A stretch of DNA of 64,000 nucleotides from Polynucleobacter sinensis (GTDB lineage Bacteria > Pseudomonadota > Gammaproteobacteria > Burkholderiales > Burkholderiaceae), in assembly GCF_001595985.1 (NCBI RefSeq), contig NZ_LOJJ01000008.1, positions 55,726 through 119,725 of the forward strand, in the 5' to 3' direction. The notes beneath the pieces were generated by a model. The model saw nothing but the letters and a program-made list of their open reading frames with translations. It did not search any database and was not told the DNA's origin. Position 1 is the first letter of the stretch. Each line of letters opens with the position of its first letter. Position numbers and translations under genes: made by a program. Of the stretch, positions 9,520 to 18,904 are shown in pieces.

Positions 9520-9569
9520 AATGTGTCCTTTGCTTCAAATGTGGTTTGCTATCTACAATTGTTGCATAT

Positions 9570-11441
9570 ATGCCCATGCCAACCCCTTTCTCCCGAATCC
9601 CTGCTTTATTACTGCTTGCCCTTATGGTTGGGCTAATAGCCGGCCCTGCCTATGGCGCTCAAGGGATTGCGCAGTATGGAAAACCTAAATATGCGGATGG
9701 ATTTGGTCATTTTGACTATGTCAATCCCAGCGCGCCGCGGGGCGGAACCCTGACCCTCCCAAATCCAGATCGTCGCACCAGCTTTGATAAGTTCAATCCA
9801 TTTACTCTGCGTGGGGTGGCTGCCCCGGGTATCGCGCAGCTCATGTTTGAGTCTTTGGCAGTTGGCAGTGCGGATGAAGTCTCTAGTGCTTATGGATTAA
9901 TTGCCGAAGATATTGCTGTTGCTCCAGACAAAATGTCGGTTGTTTTTCGGATTCGTCCTGAAGCTAAATTTTCTGATGGCAGCGCCATTTTGGCTAGCGA
10001 TGTCAAACACAGTTTTGATACCTTGATGAGCTCTTTGGCAAATCCGCAATTTAAAACGGTATATGCCGATGTAAAGCAGGCGGTGGTAGTTTCTGATCGC
10101 GTGATTCGGTTTGACTTTAAGAATCGCAACCCAGAATTGCCAGTGATGGTTGGCACACTACCGATCTTCTCGCGTCATTGGGGCAAGAAGCCCGATGGCA
10201 CTATTACTCCTTTTGATAAGCTCACCTTTGAACTTCCTCTGGCGAGCGGTCCCTACATCATTGAGTCATATAAGGCTGGCAAGACCATGGTGTTTAAGCG
10301 CAACCCCAATTATTGGGCTGATCAGGGTGGCAAGACTCTGAATGTGCGCGTAGGTTTTTATAACTTTGATCGCGTGGTGTACAAGCTCTACAGCGATGAT
10401 GCTGTTCGCCTAGAGGCTTTTAAGGCCGGTGAGTTCGATGCCTTGGTGGAGTATCGTGCTAAGAATTGGGCAAAAAGTTATGTGGGTCCTCGTTTTAACG
10501 ACGGTACCCTAGAGAAGAAGGCCTTCTTAAATCACAATGGTGCGGGTATGCAAGGCTTTGCGATGAATGTGCGCAGACCGATTTTTCAAGACCCACGTGT
10601 ACGTCAAGCTTTGGGTTATGCCCTCGATTTTGAGTGGCTCAACCGTCAATTATTTTTTGATCAATACAGTCGAATCAATAGCTACTTTACAAATAGCGAT
10701 TTAAGTGCCAATTTTGATGGACCGCATAAACCAACTGACGCTGAACTGAAGTTACTCAAGCCACTCAAAGCGCAGTACCCGAAGTGGGTCCCTGATGCCG
10801 TCTTTGGTCCAATGCCGCCAGCTCCATCTACCGCTCCACCCGATAGCCTACGTCAGAACTTACGCAAGGCTCGCGATCTTCTGGCTCAAGCGGGCTGGCA
10901 GTATCGTGACGGTGCCCTCCGAAATATGCAGGGTGAGCCTTTCCGTTTTGAGATGGTCGAGGATGGTCCATTTTTCTTGAGGGTGATTTCATCCTATGTC
11001 CGCAACCTGGAGAAGTTAGGTATTGCGGTGGATATTCGTACGAGTGACTTTGCTTTGCATCAAAAGCGGATGGATGAATATGATTTTGATATGACAACCA
11101 TTCGTTTCCCAGATTCACAAAGTCCCGGTAATGAATTATGGGATCGCTTTGGTAGTCAAGCTGCGAAGGAGAAGGGTTCTGATAACGTGATTGGTGTTCA
11201 GTCTCCAGTAGTCGATGCCTTGGTAGATGCGGTTGTAAAGGCGCAAACCCGCGATGAATTGCGTGCTGCCACGCGGGCTTTAGATCGTGTTCTGTGGAAT
11301 AGCTATTACGTGATTCCGCAGTGGTACAACCCGACACACCGAATCGCGTATCGTAAGGAGATGCGCTATCCAGAACCTCCCTTGTATTACACCGCTGAAT
11401 CTTGGATATTGCTCAATTGGTGGAAAGAGGGGGCGCGCTAA
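9570..11441 (+). CDS. yejA: Peptide ABC transporter substrate-binding protein YejA
   Basis: A 623-residue extracellular solute-binding protein of family 5 with a signal peptide (hydrophobic core ALLLLALMVGLIAG, cleavage near AYGAQG). Seen: HFDYVNPSAPRGGTLTLPNP, RTSFDKFNPFTLRG and KFSDGSAILASDVKHSFDTL, characteristic of the YejA/microcin C-type peptide-binding group. The frame extends upstream to a TTG at 9546, but ATG at 9570 or 9576 places the signal peptide properly. It overlaps yejB by one base (TAATG). It delivers oligopeptides to the YejBEF complex. Relatives also import microcin C and confer resistance to antimicrobial peptides. Confidence 0.93.
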   Translation: MPMPTPFSRIPALLLLALMVGLIAGPAYGAQGIAQYGKPKYADGFGHFDYVNPSAPRGGTLTLPNPDRRTSFDKFNPFTLRGVAAPGIAQLMFESLAVGSADEVSSAYGLIAEDIAVAPDKMSVVFRIRPEAKFSDGSAILASDVKHSFDTLMSSLANPQFKTVYADVKQAVVVSDRVIRFDFKNRNPELPVMVGTLPIFSRHWGKKPDGTITPFDKLTFELPLASGPYIIESYKAGKTMVFKRNPNYWADQGGKTLNVRVGFYNFDRVVYKLYSDDAVRLEAFKAGEFDALVEYRAKNWAKSYVGPRFNDGTLEKKAFLNHNGAGMQGFAMNVRRPIFQDPRVRQALGYALDFEWLNRQLFFDQYSRINSYFTNSDLSANFDGPHKPTDAELKLLKPLKAQYPKWVPDAVFGPMPPAPSTAPPDSLRQNLRKARDLLAQAGWQYRDGALRNMQGEPFRFEMVEDGPFFLRVISSYVRNLEKLGIAVDIRTSDFALHQKRMDEYDFDMTTIRFPDSQSPGNELWDRFGSQAAKEKGSDNVIGVQSPVVDALVDAVVKAQTRDELRAATRALDRVLWNSYYVIPQWYNPTHRIAYRKEMRYPEPPLYYTAESWILLNWWKEGAR

Positions 11442-12517
11442 TGCAAGGTCAAATGTGGTCATACATTCTCAAGCGCGTACTCTTGATGATTCCTACTTTA
11501 TTGGGCGTACTGACGCTGACCTTTGCCGTGGTGCAATTTGTACCAGGTGGACCAGTAGAGCAATTGATGTTGGAGCTAAAGGGTAAAGGAGATGCTGCAG
11601 TGAGTGGTGCAGAGTCTTCTGGTGGCGGAAGTAACTATCGTGGACGACAGGGTGTAGATGCAGAGCGCTTAGCTGAGGTGAAGGCTTTATATGGTTTTGA
11701 TAAGCCACCAGTAGAGCGCTATTTTATGATGCTCAAGCGGTTCGCACAATTTGATTTAGGCCAAAGTTATTACCAGCACCAAAGTGTTTGGCAGTTGGTG
11801 GTTTCTAAATTGCCAGTTTCCATCAGTATCGGTCTTTGGACTTTCTTTTTAACTTACTTGGTGTCAATACCGTTGGGTATCGCCAAGGCTGTCAGGGATG
11901 GATCCCGCTTTGATGCGATCACCAGCACGATGATTTTGGTTGGCTATGCTATTCCGGGGTTTGTTCTTGGTGTATTGCTTCTCGTCATATTTGGCGGCGG
12001 CAGTTTCTTGCAAATATTTCCTCTGCGTGGCCTCACTTCGGACAACTGGAGTGACTTAAGTTTGATGGGCAAGGTAATGGATTATTTGTGGCATTTGGTG
12101 TTGCCGATTACCGCTTCAGTTTTGGGTAGCTTCGCAGTCATCACGATGTTGACGAAGAATTCATTTTTGGAAGAAATTCGTAAGCAATACGTACTGACCG
12201 CTAGGGCAAAAGGCCTCACAGAGAAGCAGGTTCTTTGGAAGCATGTCTTTCGGAATGCTTTGCTGCCTTTGGTAACAGGTTTTCCTGCCGCATTTATTGG
12301 CGCCTTCTTCACAGGCTCGCTCCTCATAGAAACATTATTCTCGCTAGATGGCTTAGGCTTACTTTCTTATGAATCCGTTATGCGTCGCGACTACCCAGTG
12401 GTCTTTGGTACGCTATACCTCTTTACCTTGATTGGCTTATTTACGAAGTTAATCTCTGATCTTTGCTACGTGTATATCGATCCCCGTATTCAATTTGGTG
12501 CGGGAGGCGGGTCATGA
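11441..12517 (+). CDS. yejB: Peptide ABC transporter permease YejB
   Basis: A 358-residue inner-membrane permease of the DppB/OppB type. Seen: the N-terminal helix YILKRVLLMIPTLLGVLTLTF, a periplasmic insertion rich in Gly/Ser (residues ~45-70) found in YejB-type proteins, and the EAA-loop LTARAKGLTEKQVLWKHVFRNAL that contacts the ATPase. The start at 11441 overlaps the yejA stop, and the upstream in-frame ATG at 11402 lies inside yejA. It forms the channel with YejE. Confidence 0.93.
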   Translation: MQGQMWSYILKRVLLMIPTLLGVLTLTFAVVQFVPGGPVEQLMLELKGKGDAAVSGAESSGGGSNYRGRQGVDAERLAEVKALYGFDKPPVERYFMMLKRFAQFDLGQSYYQHQSVWQLVVSKLPVSISIGLWTFFLTYLVSIPLGIAKAVRDGSRFDAITSTMILVGYAIPGFVLGVLLLVIFGGGSFLQIFPLRGLTSDNWSDLSLMGKVMDYLWHLVLPITASVLGSFAVITMLTKNSFLEEIRKQYVLTARAKGLTEKQVLWKHVFRNALLPLVTGFPAAFIGAFFTGSLLIETLFSLDGLGLLSYESVMRRDYPVVFGTLYLFTLIGLFTKLISDLCYVYIDPRIQFGAGGGS

Positions 12518-13539
12518 ATCGTTGGCAGCGCTTTAAAAATAGCCGCATGGGCTATGCCAGCTTATGGATTTTTATGATCTTGTTTGGCTTGAGTATGTGT
12601 GCAGAACTCATAGCGAATGACAAACCATTGATCGTGCGTTACCAAGGAAAATTCTATTTCCCGATTGTGAAATCGCAACCTGAGCGCGTGTTTGGGGGAG
12701 ACTTTGCTACGCCTACGGATTTTTTAGATCCTGACATTCGCCACAACATCACTAGTAATGGTAACTGGGCGATTTATCCCCCGATTCCTTATAGTTACGA
12801 GACGCTCAACTATTTCTCAAAGGTTCCCAATCCGGCGCCACCATCCTTTGATAACTGGTTAGGAACGGATGACCGAGGTCGCGATGTCCTCTCGCGCTTA
12901 ATTTATGGATTTCGTCTATCGATTCTCTTTGGCTTGGCTCTAACGATTGTTGGAGTCAGCGTAGGCATTATTACGGGTTCTTTGATGGGATTTTTTGGTG
13001 GAAAGTTTGATCTCATCTCGCAGCGATTAATTGAGATTTGGTCGGCAATGCCCGAATTGTATTTACTGATTATTTTTGCCTCGATCTTTAATCCCAGCAT
13101 TTGGCTTCTGATTTTGCTACTCGCCGCTTTTGGTTGGATGGGTTTATCCGATTACGTGCGTGCGGAATTTTTCCGTAACCGTGCCCTGGAATATGTGCGT
13201 GCCGCCAAAGCTTTGGGTTTAACGAATTTGCAAATCATGCGTCGTCATATTCTGCCCAATAGCCTGACTCCAGTGATTACTTTTCTGCCTTTCAGAATGA
13301 GCGCTGCGATTCTTTCGCTAACCAGCTTGGATTTTTTGGGCTTGGGTGTTCCCCCTGGAACTCCCAGTTTGGGAGAGTTGCTTTCTCAGGGTAAGAGTAA
13401 TTTGGATGCATGGTGGATCTCGCTCTCCACTTTTGTTGTCTTGGTGGCAACCTTGTTATTACTGACCTTTATGGGTGAGGCTCTACGCGATGCTTTTGAC
13501 TCCCGTAAATCAGGTGCAATGAGTGGAGGCCGCTCATGA
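12514..13539 (+). CDS. yejE: Peptide ABC transporter permease YejE
   Basis: A 341-residue permease of the DppC type and partner of YejB. Seen: an N-terminal helix, a long periplasmic region including NWLGTDDRGRDVLSRLIYGFR (DppC signature), and the cytoplasmic EAA-loop YVRAAKALGLTNLQIMRRHILPNSL. The ATG at 12514 overlaps the yejB stop by 4 bases; the 17 extra upstream codons in frame lie within yejB and are rejected. Confidence 0.93.
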   Translation: MNRWQRFKNSRMGYASLWIFMILFGLSMCAELIANDKPLIVRYQGKFYFPIVKSQPERVFGGDFATPTDFLDPDIRHNITSNGNWAIYPPIPYSYETLNYFSKVPNPAPPSFDNWLGTDDRGRDVLSRLIYGFRLSILFGLALTIVGVSVGIITGSLMGFFGGKFDLISQRLIEIWSAMPELYLLIIFASIFNPSIWLLILLLAAFGWMGLSDYVRAEFFRNRALEYVRAAKALGLTNLQIMRRHILPNSLTPVITFLPFRMSAAILSLTSLDFLGLGVPPGTPSLGELLSQGKSNLDAWWISLSTFVVLVATLLLLTFMGEALRDAFDSRKSGAMSGGRS

Positions 13540-15191
13540 AAGCCAATCTCCCTTCATTACTGCGTTACGAGGATTTCTCTATTTCTTTTGGCTCAGGTCG
13601 TCGCGAGAAGTTTGCCGTGAATCATTTGGATTTGGAAATTGGTGTTGGCGAGCGTGTAGCGTTAGTGGGTGAGTCTGGCTCTGGTAAAACCTTGACTGCT
13701 TTAGCTCCGCTGCGTCTTGAGCCAGAGGGTGCGAAAGTGTCGGGGCGGATCCTATGGAGCGGTGGCCAGTCATCAAAAGCCCCCATGGATTTACTGTCAC
13801 TTTCCAATCAAGATATCCGGCAGATTCGTGGTCGCGAGATTGCCATGGTGTTTCAGGAGCCAATGACTGCACTGAATCCCTTATTTACAGTGGGTAATCA
13901 AATTGTCGAAGCAGTGCAAGTATATGAACCCTTAATCTCTAAAGCGGCTTCTGTCGCGGCTGCAATAGAGTTGCTAAGAAAGACGGGAATTCCTGAACCA
14001 GAAAAACGTTTCCACTCCTATCCGCATCAACTTTCTGGTGGGCAGCGACAGCGTGCGATGATTGCCATGGCTTTGGCTTGTAAGCCCAGATTATTAATTG
14101 CCGATGAGCCCACCACCGCGCTTGATGTGAGTTTGCGATTACAGATTCTCGATTTGCTCAAAGAGCTGCAAGAAGAATCTCGGGATCATGGTGGTATGGC
14201 AATATTGCTGATCACCCATGACCTAAATTTAGTGAAGCATTTTGCCCAGCGCGTAGCGGTTTTAAATCAAGGCAATTTGATGGAGCTTGGCGCTACCAGG
14301 CAAGTGTTTGAGCGTCCTGAGAATCCATACACAAAAGCTTTGGTTAATAGCGAGCCCGTGCGTGATTTAGCGCCAGTAATGCCATTAGCTCCAGTATTGT
14401 TGAAGACCGAAAACTTATCGGTTTCTTATCCTGGTACCGAGTCCGCGGGATGGTTTAAGAAGCCTCCGCGACACCAAGTGTTGCGCAAGGTGGGCTTTGA
14501 ATTAAAGCAGGGTCAGACCATAGGAGTTATTGGCGAGTCTGGTTCAGGAAAGACTACTTTAGGTATGGCCGTGTTGGGATTGCTTGGGGATACCGCCGCT
14601 CAGATTATTGGGGAAGTGGATGTTCTAGGTCAGGACTGGCAAAAGTTAAAGCCTGCAGAGCGTCGCGCTATGCGCTCAAGTTTGCAGGTGATTTTTCAGG
14701 ATCCTTTTGGATCGCTGTCTCCACGCATGAACGTGATGCAAATTATTTCAGAAGGTTTGGATGTGCACTTTCCTGGGTTATCTGTGGCAGAGCGCGAATC
14801 ACGTGTCTTAGATATTTTGAGGGAGGTCGGCATTGATCGCTCGGCACTGACGCGTTACCCCCATGAGTTTTCAGGTGGTCAAAGACAGCGGATTGCAATT
14901 GCGCGTGCTTTAATTTTAAAACCGCAGATTTTGGTTTTAGATGAGCCCACTTCCGCTCTCGATGTATCCATTCAAAAGCAAGTCCTAGCTTTGCTTACCG
15001 AATTGCAAAAGAAGTACAACTTGGCCTATCTCATGATTAGTCATGATTTGGCTGTTATTCGGGCAATGTCGCATGAGGTGATGGTTCTTAAAGCAGGGAA
15101 GGTGGTGGAGTTTGGGGATACGGAAACGCTGATTAAGCACCCTCGGCAAACCTATACCAAAGAGCTTTTTGCGGCAGCAGAGCTTGCTTAG
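13536..15191 (+). CDS. yejF: Peptide ABC transporter dual ATPase YejF
   Basis: A 551-residue protein with two fused ATP-binding cassettes that power YejBE. First cassette: Walker A GESGSGKT near residues 45-52, signature LSGGQRQR, Walker [13 protein letters not shown]. Second cassette: Walker A GESGSGKT near residue 330, signature FSGGQRQR, Walker [13 protein letters not shown]. Both sets are intact, unlike the fused ABC protein at 51469. It overlaps yejE by 4 bases and ends the four-gene operon. No clear intrinsic terminator follows. Confidence 0.95.
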   Translation: MKANLPSLLRYEDFSISFGSGRREKFAVNHLDLEIGVGERVALVGESGSGKTLTALAPLRLEPEGAKVSGRILWSGGQSSKAPMDLLSLSNQDIRQIRGREIAMVFQEPMTALNPLFTVGNQIVEAVQVYEPLISKAASVAAAIELLRKTGIPEPEKRFHSYPHQLSGGQRQRAMIAMALACKPRLLIADEPTTALDVSLRLQILDLLKELQEESRDHGGMAILLITHDLNLVKHFAQRVAVLNQGNLMELGATRQVFERPENPYTKALVNSEPVRDLAPVMPLAPVLLKTENLSVSYPGTESAGWFKKPPRHQVLRKVGFELKQGQTIGVIGESGSGKTTLGMAVLGLLGDTAAQIIGEVDVLGQDWQKLKPAERRAMRSSLQVIFQDPFGSLSPRMNVMQIISEGLDVHFPGLSVAERESRVLDILREVGIDRSALTRYPHEFSGGQRQRIAIARALILKPQILVLDEPTSALDVSIQKQVLALLTELQKKYNLAYLMISHDLAVIRAMSHEVMVLKAGKVVEFGDTETLIKHPRQTYTKELFAAAELA

Positions 15192-15305
15192 ATGGGCCAA
15201 AATCGCTAAAAATATCCGAAATAAATAAAATAATTCAATAAAAACAAATACTTATGATTGATATAGGTGTTTGGTTAAATTGAACTTCTTTGTTAAACTG
15301 GCTCG

Positions 15306-15989
15306 ATGCCATTTCAAAGTGACCTTTTAAAGTTTCTGATGAAGCGTGCCCCTGCGGCAGTTTTCTGCTCGCTTGTTTTGGTGGCGCAGTCTGGTTTGGC
15401 GGCTGATGTCACTCCTGATGCTGCCAAAGATGCGTCAGCGGATATCGCGAGAGATGTTCCTAAGGAAAGCATGTTTCAGGCAGGGAAAACCTACTTTTCT
15501 CGAGTATCAGATCGCTTGGCTGATTCTGTTACTGGCAAATCCGATGAGTTGATTAATCGCGCCATGGAAGTGATTGGTGTGCGTTATCGCTGGGATGCCG
15601 AGTTACCTCAATCTGGATTGGATGGTAGTAGTTTTGTTGGCTATGTCTTCAAAGATAAGTTGGGATTCTTGTTGCCAAGAAAATCTACTCAAATGAGTCG
15701 CGTAGGTAAGGCGATTACACGTGAAGAGTTGCAGCCTGGTGATTTGGTTTTCTTTAACACTATGCGTTTAACGTTTTCGCATGTGGGTATTTATGTTGGC
15801 GATAATAAATTTATCCACTCGCCATCTAAGGGTACGAGTGTGCGCGTAGATGATCTGAGTAGTCTCTATTGGGATAAGAGATTTGATGGCGCGCGTCGTT
15901 TAGATGGCAGTGACAGCTTAGGTGACTCGGAGCGCCAAGAATTGCTCAATGAAGTGAATAAACTTAAGCGTAAGTCACGCAGTCTTTAA
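15306..15989 (+). CDS. NlpC/P60-like exported protein with catalytic Cys replaced
   Basis: A 227-residue protein with a signal peptide (core AAVFCSLVLVAQSGLAA) and a C40 (NlpC/P60) domain at residues ~75-205. The fold landmarks are clear: INRAMEVIGVRYRWDAELPQSGLDGSSFVGYVF, LQPGDLVFFNT, SHVGIYVG with His159, and FIHSP with His171. Active enzymes have DCSG where this protein has Asp106-Gly107-Ser-Ser, so the nucleophilic cysteine is missing and peptidoglycan hydrolysis is not expected. The acidic C-terminal tail ends in a basic KLKRKSRSL. It converges with the next gene with only two bases between. It may bind peptidoglycan or regulate another hydrolase (inference). Confidence 0.8.
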   Translation: MPFQSDLLKFLMKRAPAAVFCSLVLVAQSGLAADVTPDAAKDASADIARDVPKESMFQAGKTYFSRVSDRLADSVTGKSDELINRAMEVIGVRYRWDAELPQSGLDGSSFVGYVFKDKLGFLLPRKSTQMSRVGKAITREELQPGDLVFFNTMRLTFSHVGIYVGDNKFIHSPSKGTSVRVDDLSSLYWDKRFDGARRLDGSDSLGDSERQELLNEVNKLKRKSRSL

Positions 15990-15991
15990 GA

Positions 15992-16951
15992 TTAGAAGCT
16001 AGCAGCTAAGCCAATAGATGTTCCTCGGACGTTCTGTCCAAATTGATACCGAAATACTAAGCGAACCCTACTAAACATTGGGTCAGACGCACTTCTATCC
16101 ACTTCGATTCCAGTGCCCACTGACGAGAGTGAATCAAAGCCTAAGGCTCCTCTGAGTTGGCCCAAAAATTCAGTATGAGCCAATTCAAATACTGCCCGCA
16201 AAGGCCTATCTAATACGGTCAGGGGAGTAGGGTATCGAGCGCGAGCCCATAAGCCTGCGCTTTGAGAATTGGCCGCACCCTGAACTGCTGTTGAAGTGTC
16301 AAAAGTACTTAGCGAGATATTGGTGTATCGAAGTTCGACATCGTATTCACGTTCGGGTTTGTAATCTTCGTAGTCGAGCATGAGCGATCCACCAGCGCCA
16401 TAAGCATTCATGCGACCGCCGTTCAGGAATTGCATATCAACCCCTTTATTTTTCTCAAGATATCGCCCAAGAAGAGAGAGGTCGCTCTCCATATGACCAA
16501 GCATGATATTCGCTATGGGTCGAATGCGTAAATTCTCAGTGAGCGGAAAGTCCCAGCCAATACCTCCTGTGCCGGTAATACCATTCCAGTGAACGGGCAC
16601 TGTAATGTCTGTGTTTCCAATACCATCGGTAAATGTGGGGTTGTAGCGATTAAACGCAATGGTTCCCTCTAGGTATAGAGGAAAGTTGGCGCTAATTCGA
16701 TCTCCACCCCCAAGTGAGATCATCTGCAGGTTCTGGGCATCTCGCCCCTTATCGGTAATTGATAAAGAGCCGGTAGTCACATCAGGGGTGAGTGAATATC
16801 CCGTGATGGTCATGAACGCATCAGTTCTTTTTTTAAGGTAATTATTTGCCGCTACGGTGAATTGCTCTTGAGACTGTGCAAGCGCGCGCTGTCCAAGGAA
16901 GGTTATCCCTAAAACACAAGCAATTCGAAAGAAGGTAGATACGTATTTCAT
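15992..16951 (-). CDS. Outer-membrane beta-barrel protein, unknown function
   Basis: A 319-residue protein with a signal peptide (IACVLGITFLGQRALAQ) and alternating polar/aromatic strands through to a C-terminal GTSIGLAASF, the usual ending with phenylalanine of proteins inserted by BAM. The pattern (long strands such as YDVELRYTNISL, LRAVFELAHTEFLG, RVRLVFRYQFG) suggests about ten to twelve strands. I cannot assign a family. It faces the NlpC/P60-like gene tail to tail and follows the patatin-type gene on the same strand with a 68-base gap. Confidence 0.7.
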   Translation of the reverse strand: MKYVSTFFRIACVLGITFLGQRALAQSQEQFTVAANNYLKKRTDAFMTITGYSLTPDVTTGSLSITDKGRDAQNLQMISLGGGDRISANFPLYLEGTIAFNRYNPTFTDGIGNTDITVPVHWNGITGTGGIGWDFPLTENLRIRPIANIMLGHMESDLSLLGRYLEKNKGVDMQFLNGGRMNAYGAGGSLMLDYEDYKPEREYDVELRYTNISLSTFDTSTAVQGAANSQSAGLWARARYPTPLTVLDRPLRAVFELAHTEFLGQLRGALGFDSLSSVGTGIEVDRSASDPMFSRVRLVFRYQFGQNVRGTSIGLAASF

Positions 16952-17019
16952 AAGTAATCGCGGGCAATCCTAAAGCAATATTAGCCTCTTGGATAGCTAG
17001 CCCTATAGCTAATTACACC

Positions 17020-17934
17020 TTAGCTTCTTAACTTTTCTTTGATTGCTGCCATCTGTTCTTGTGCGGCCACTTCACCGGCCAAAATTGCAGCGTTTCTGGA
17101 CTTAAAGTCTCCGCTACTCATTTGTTTTAGGTGAGGTGTGATGACAATGTCAGCACTTTTCAGTTCGTATTGATTAATACTTCTTTGCATAATGGAAATG
17201 GTCTGCTGCATGACGCCGAGCGTACCGCTGGCATCCTGATGAACTGGCTCCGAGGAGATGTTGACCGCAATCACTAGTGTTGCCCCCATCTGCCTGGCAT
17301 AGCTGGCCGGAACGGGCGCTACTAAGCCGCCATCCACATACTCTTTGCCGCTAATGACGGCCGGTTGAAAGACGCCAGGGACACTGCAAGAAGCGCGTAC
17401 TGCCATGCCAGTATTGCCTGATCTAAATAACACCCCTTTGCCCGATTGCAGTTCAGTGGCAACGATTCCGAGAGGAATGCGCATTTGCTCGATGGTTTTA
17501 TTTTGAACTTCACGATTAATCATGTTTTGAAGGGCATCGCCTTTGATGAGTCCGCCAAATCTTCCCGCAAAGGGAAGTCCCCAGTCTGCAATCGTGGCTT
17601 CGTCTAAATTTAAGGCAAGTCGATTCAGTTCATTTCCGGTGGCGCCAGAGGCTAAAAGGGCGGCAATCACGCTGCCTGCGCTACTGCCAACGACGATATC
17701 CGGACGAATTCCCTGCGCCTCTAGAGCTTTAATGACGCCCACATGGGCAAAGCCACGGGCTGCTCCTGCTCCTAGGACAAGGCCAACAACGGGTTTACGG
17801 CTCGAGAATACGCTACAACCCCCTAGGCCGGCACTGCCTGCAAGTGTGCCTAAGCCAAGGCCAAAACCTAGAAAGCGACGTCTTTTCTCGACTTCTGAGG
17901 TCAAAAGGGGGTGGGGGGCGTGAATTTCATGCAT
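17020..17934 (-). CDS. Patatin-like phospholipase (RssA type), probable Tat lipoprotein
   Basis: A 304-residue patatin-fold acyl hydrolase. Seen: oxyanion loop GLVLGAGAARGFAHVGV, nucleophile elbow GSSAG near residues 82-86 and the catalytic Asp in DGGLV near residue 205, so the Ser-Asp dyad is complete. The N-terminus has KRRRFLGFGLGLGTL followed by a lipobox LGGC. This reads as a twin-arginine signal leading to a lipid-modified cysteine, unlike cytoplasmic RssA. The substrate is probably a membrane phospholipid (family knowledge). It is divergent from scpB. Confidence 0.85.
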   Translation of the reverse strand: MHEIHAPHPLLTSEVEKRRRFLGFGLGLGTLAGSAGLGGCSVFSSRKPVVGLVLGAGAARGFAHVGVIKALEAQGIRPDIVVGSSAGSVIAALLASGATGNELNRLALNLDEATIADWGLPFAGRFGGLIKGDALQNMINREVQNKTIEQMRIPLGIVATELQSGKGVLFRSGNTGMAVRASCSVPGVFQPAVISGKEYVDGGLVAPVPASYARQMGATLVIAVNISSEPVHQDASGTLGVMQQTISIMQRSINQYELKSADIVITPHLKQMSSGDFKSRNAAILAGEVAAQEQMAAIKEKLRS

Positions 17935-17958
17935 ATAGCTATTGTATTGAGCCTACCT

Positions 17959-17964
17959 TATAAT
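17959..17964 (+). promoter_or_regulatory. Possible -10 element upstream of scpB
   Basis: A perfect TATAAT lies in the divergent region between the patatin gene and scpB. No good -35 element is found at 16-18 bases; the best candidate, TAGCTA, is weak. The 160-base leader before scpB contains GAACTTCGTTTC and AAAAGAGTTTTTGAGAAC stretches that can form small hairpins. Confidence 0.35.
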
Positions 17965-18124
17965 GGCGCGAAGGTGAACGAAAAGAACTTCGTTTCAGCG
18001 CGGGTGGTTCCCTCAAAAGAGTTTTTGAGAACAATTACCCAAAGTAGCTAAAGAACACCACCAACCCATTACTGAAATACATTACTAAAGCTGCATCAGG
18101 TCATTGCCTGATAGCCCGAATTTT

Positions 18125-18898
18125 ATGGACGATCACAATAAACGCGTAATTGAAACAGCCCTCTTGTGCGCGCAAGAACCACTGACAGTCGCTGATCTCA
18201 CGCGTTTATTTGCCGAAGATGTTGCCACTAGTGAGATTGATGACGCTCTTTTGGAGCTGCAAAAAGCCTGGGAAGATAAAGGCATGGAGTTGGTGCACAT
18301 CGCAACGGGCTGGCGTTTTCAAAGTCGCTTGGCAATGCGAGAGTATCTTGATCGCTTAACGCCAGAAAAGCCGCCTAAGTATTCTCGTGCGGTCATGGAG
18401 ACCTTGGCAATTATTGCTTATCGTCAGCCGGTAACTCGCGGTGAGATTGAAGAGATTCGAGGTGTTGCGGTCAGCAGTAATGTGATGAAGCAGTTGGAAG
18501 ATCGTGGCTGGGTTGAGGTGATTGGTCATAAAGAAACTGTTGGTCGCCCAGGCTTATATGCCACTACGAAGCAATTTTTAGATGATCTTAGTTTGACAAA
18601 TTTACAAAGCTTGCCAATGCTAGAAGATGCCGCTCCAATGGCCGCTGCTGAGCAATTGGGTCAAGCCGTGATGGAATTCGATCCATCGGCTACGGTAGAA
18701 ACAGTGGTCGAGCTTGATGAAGATGGTCAAGTGATTAATGCGTCTACAAGTGATGATGCCATCGATGAAGTTTCCGTCGAGATCGAAGCGCTTGTGGAAG
18801 TAGAAGAAGTTGTAGCCCAAGAAGTGGCTACCGATGTAATTGACGCAGTAGAAGAAGTTACTCCTGAGTCTGAAGATAAATCAGACGAACAAAAATAA
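18125..18898 (+). CDS. scpB: Segregation and condensation protein B
   Basis: A 257-residue ScpB, the winged-helix partner of ScpA-SMC in chromosome condensation. Seen: RVIETALLCAQEPLTVADL at the start, MELVHIATGWRFQSR, then KPPKYSRAVMETLAIIAYRQPVTRGEIEEIRGV, the family signature, and GRPGLYATTKQFLDDL. The tail after residue ~170 is very acidic (long Glu/Asp/Val runs) and probably disordered. An in-frame TTG seven codons upstream is also possible. It is followed 6 bases later by rluB, a common pairing in beta- and gammaproteobacteria. Confidence 0.93.
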   Translation: MDDHNKRVIETALLCAQEPLTVADLTRLFAEDVATSEIDDALLELQKAWEDKGMELVHIATGWRFQSRLAMREYLDRLTPEKPPKYSRAVMETLAIIAYRQPVTRGEIEEIRGVAVSSNVMKQLEDRGWVEVIGHKETVGRPGLYATTKQFLDDLSLTNLQSLPMLEDAAPMAAAEQLGQAVMEFDPSATVETVVELDEDGQVINASTSDDAIDEVSVEIEALVEVEEVVAQEVATDVIDAVEEVTPESEDKSDEQK

Positions 18899-18904
18899 TT
18901 ATTA

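Noticed and set aside
10828..11337. 169-residue minus-strand open frame inside yejA
   Set aside because: Antisense by-product of a well-supported gene; composition (His, Arg, Pro, Ser-rich) is not protein-like.
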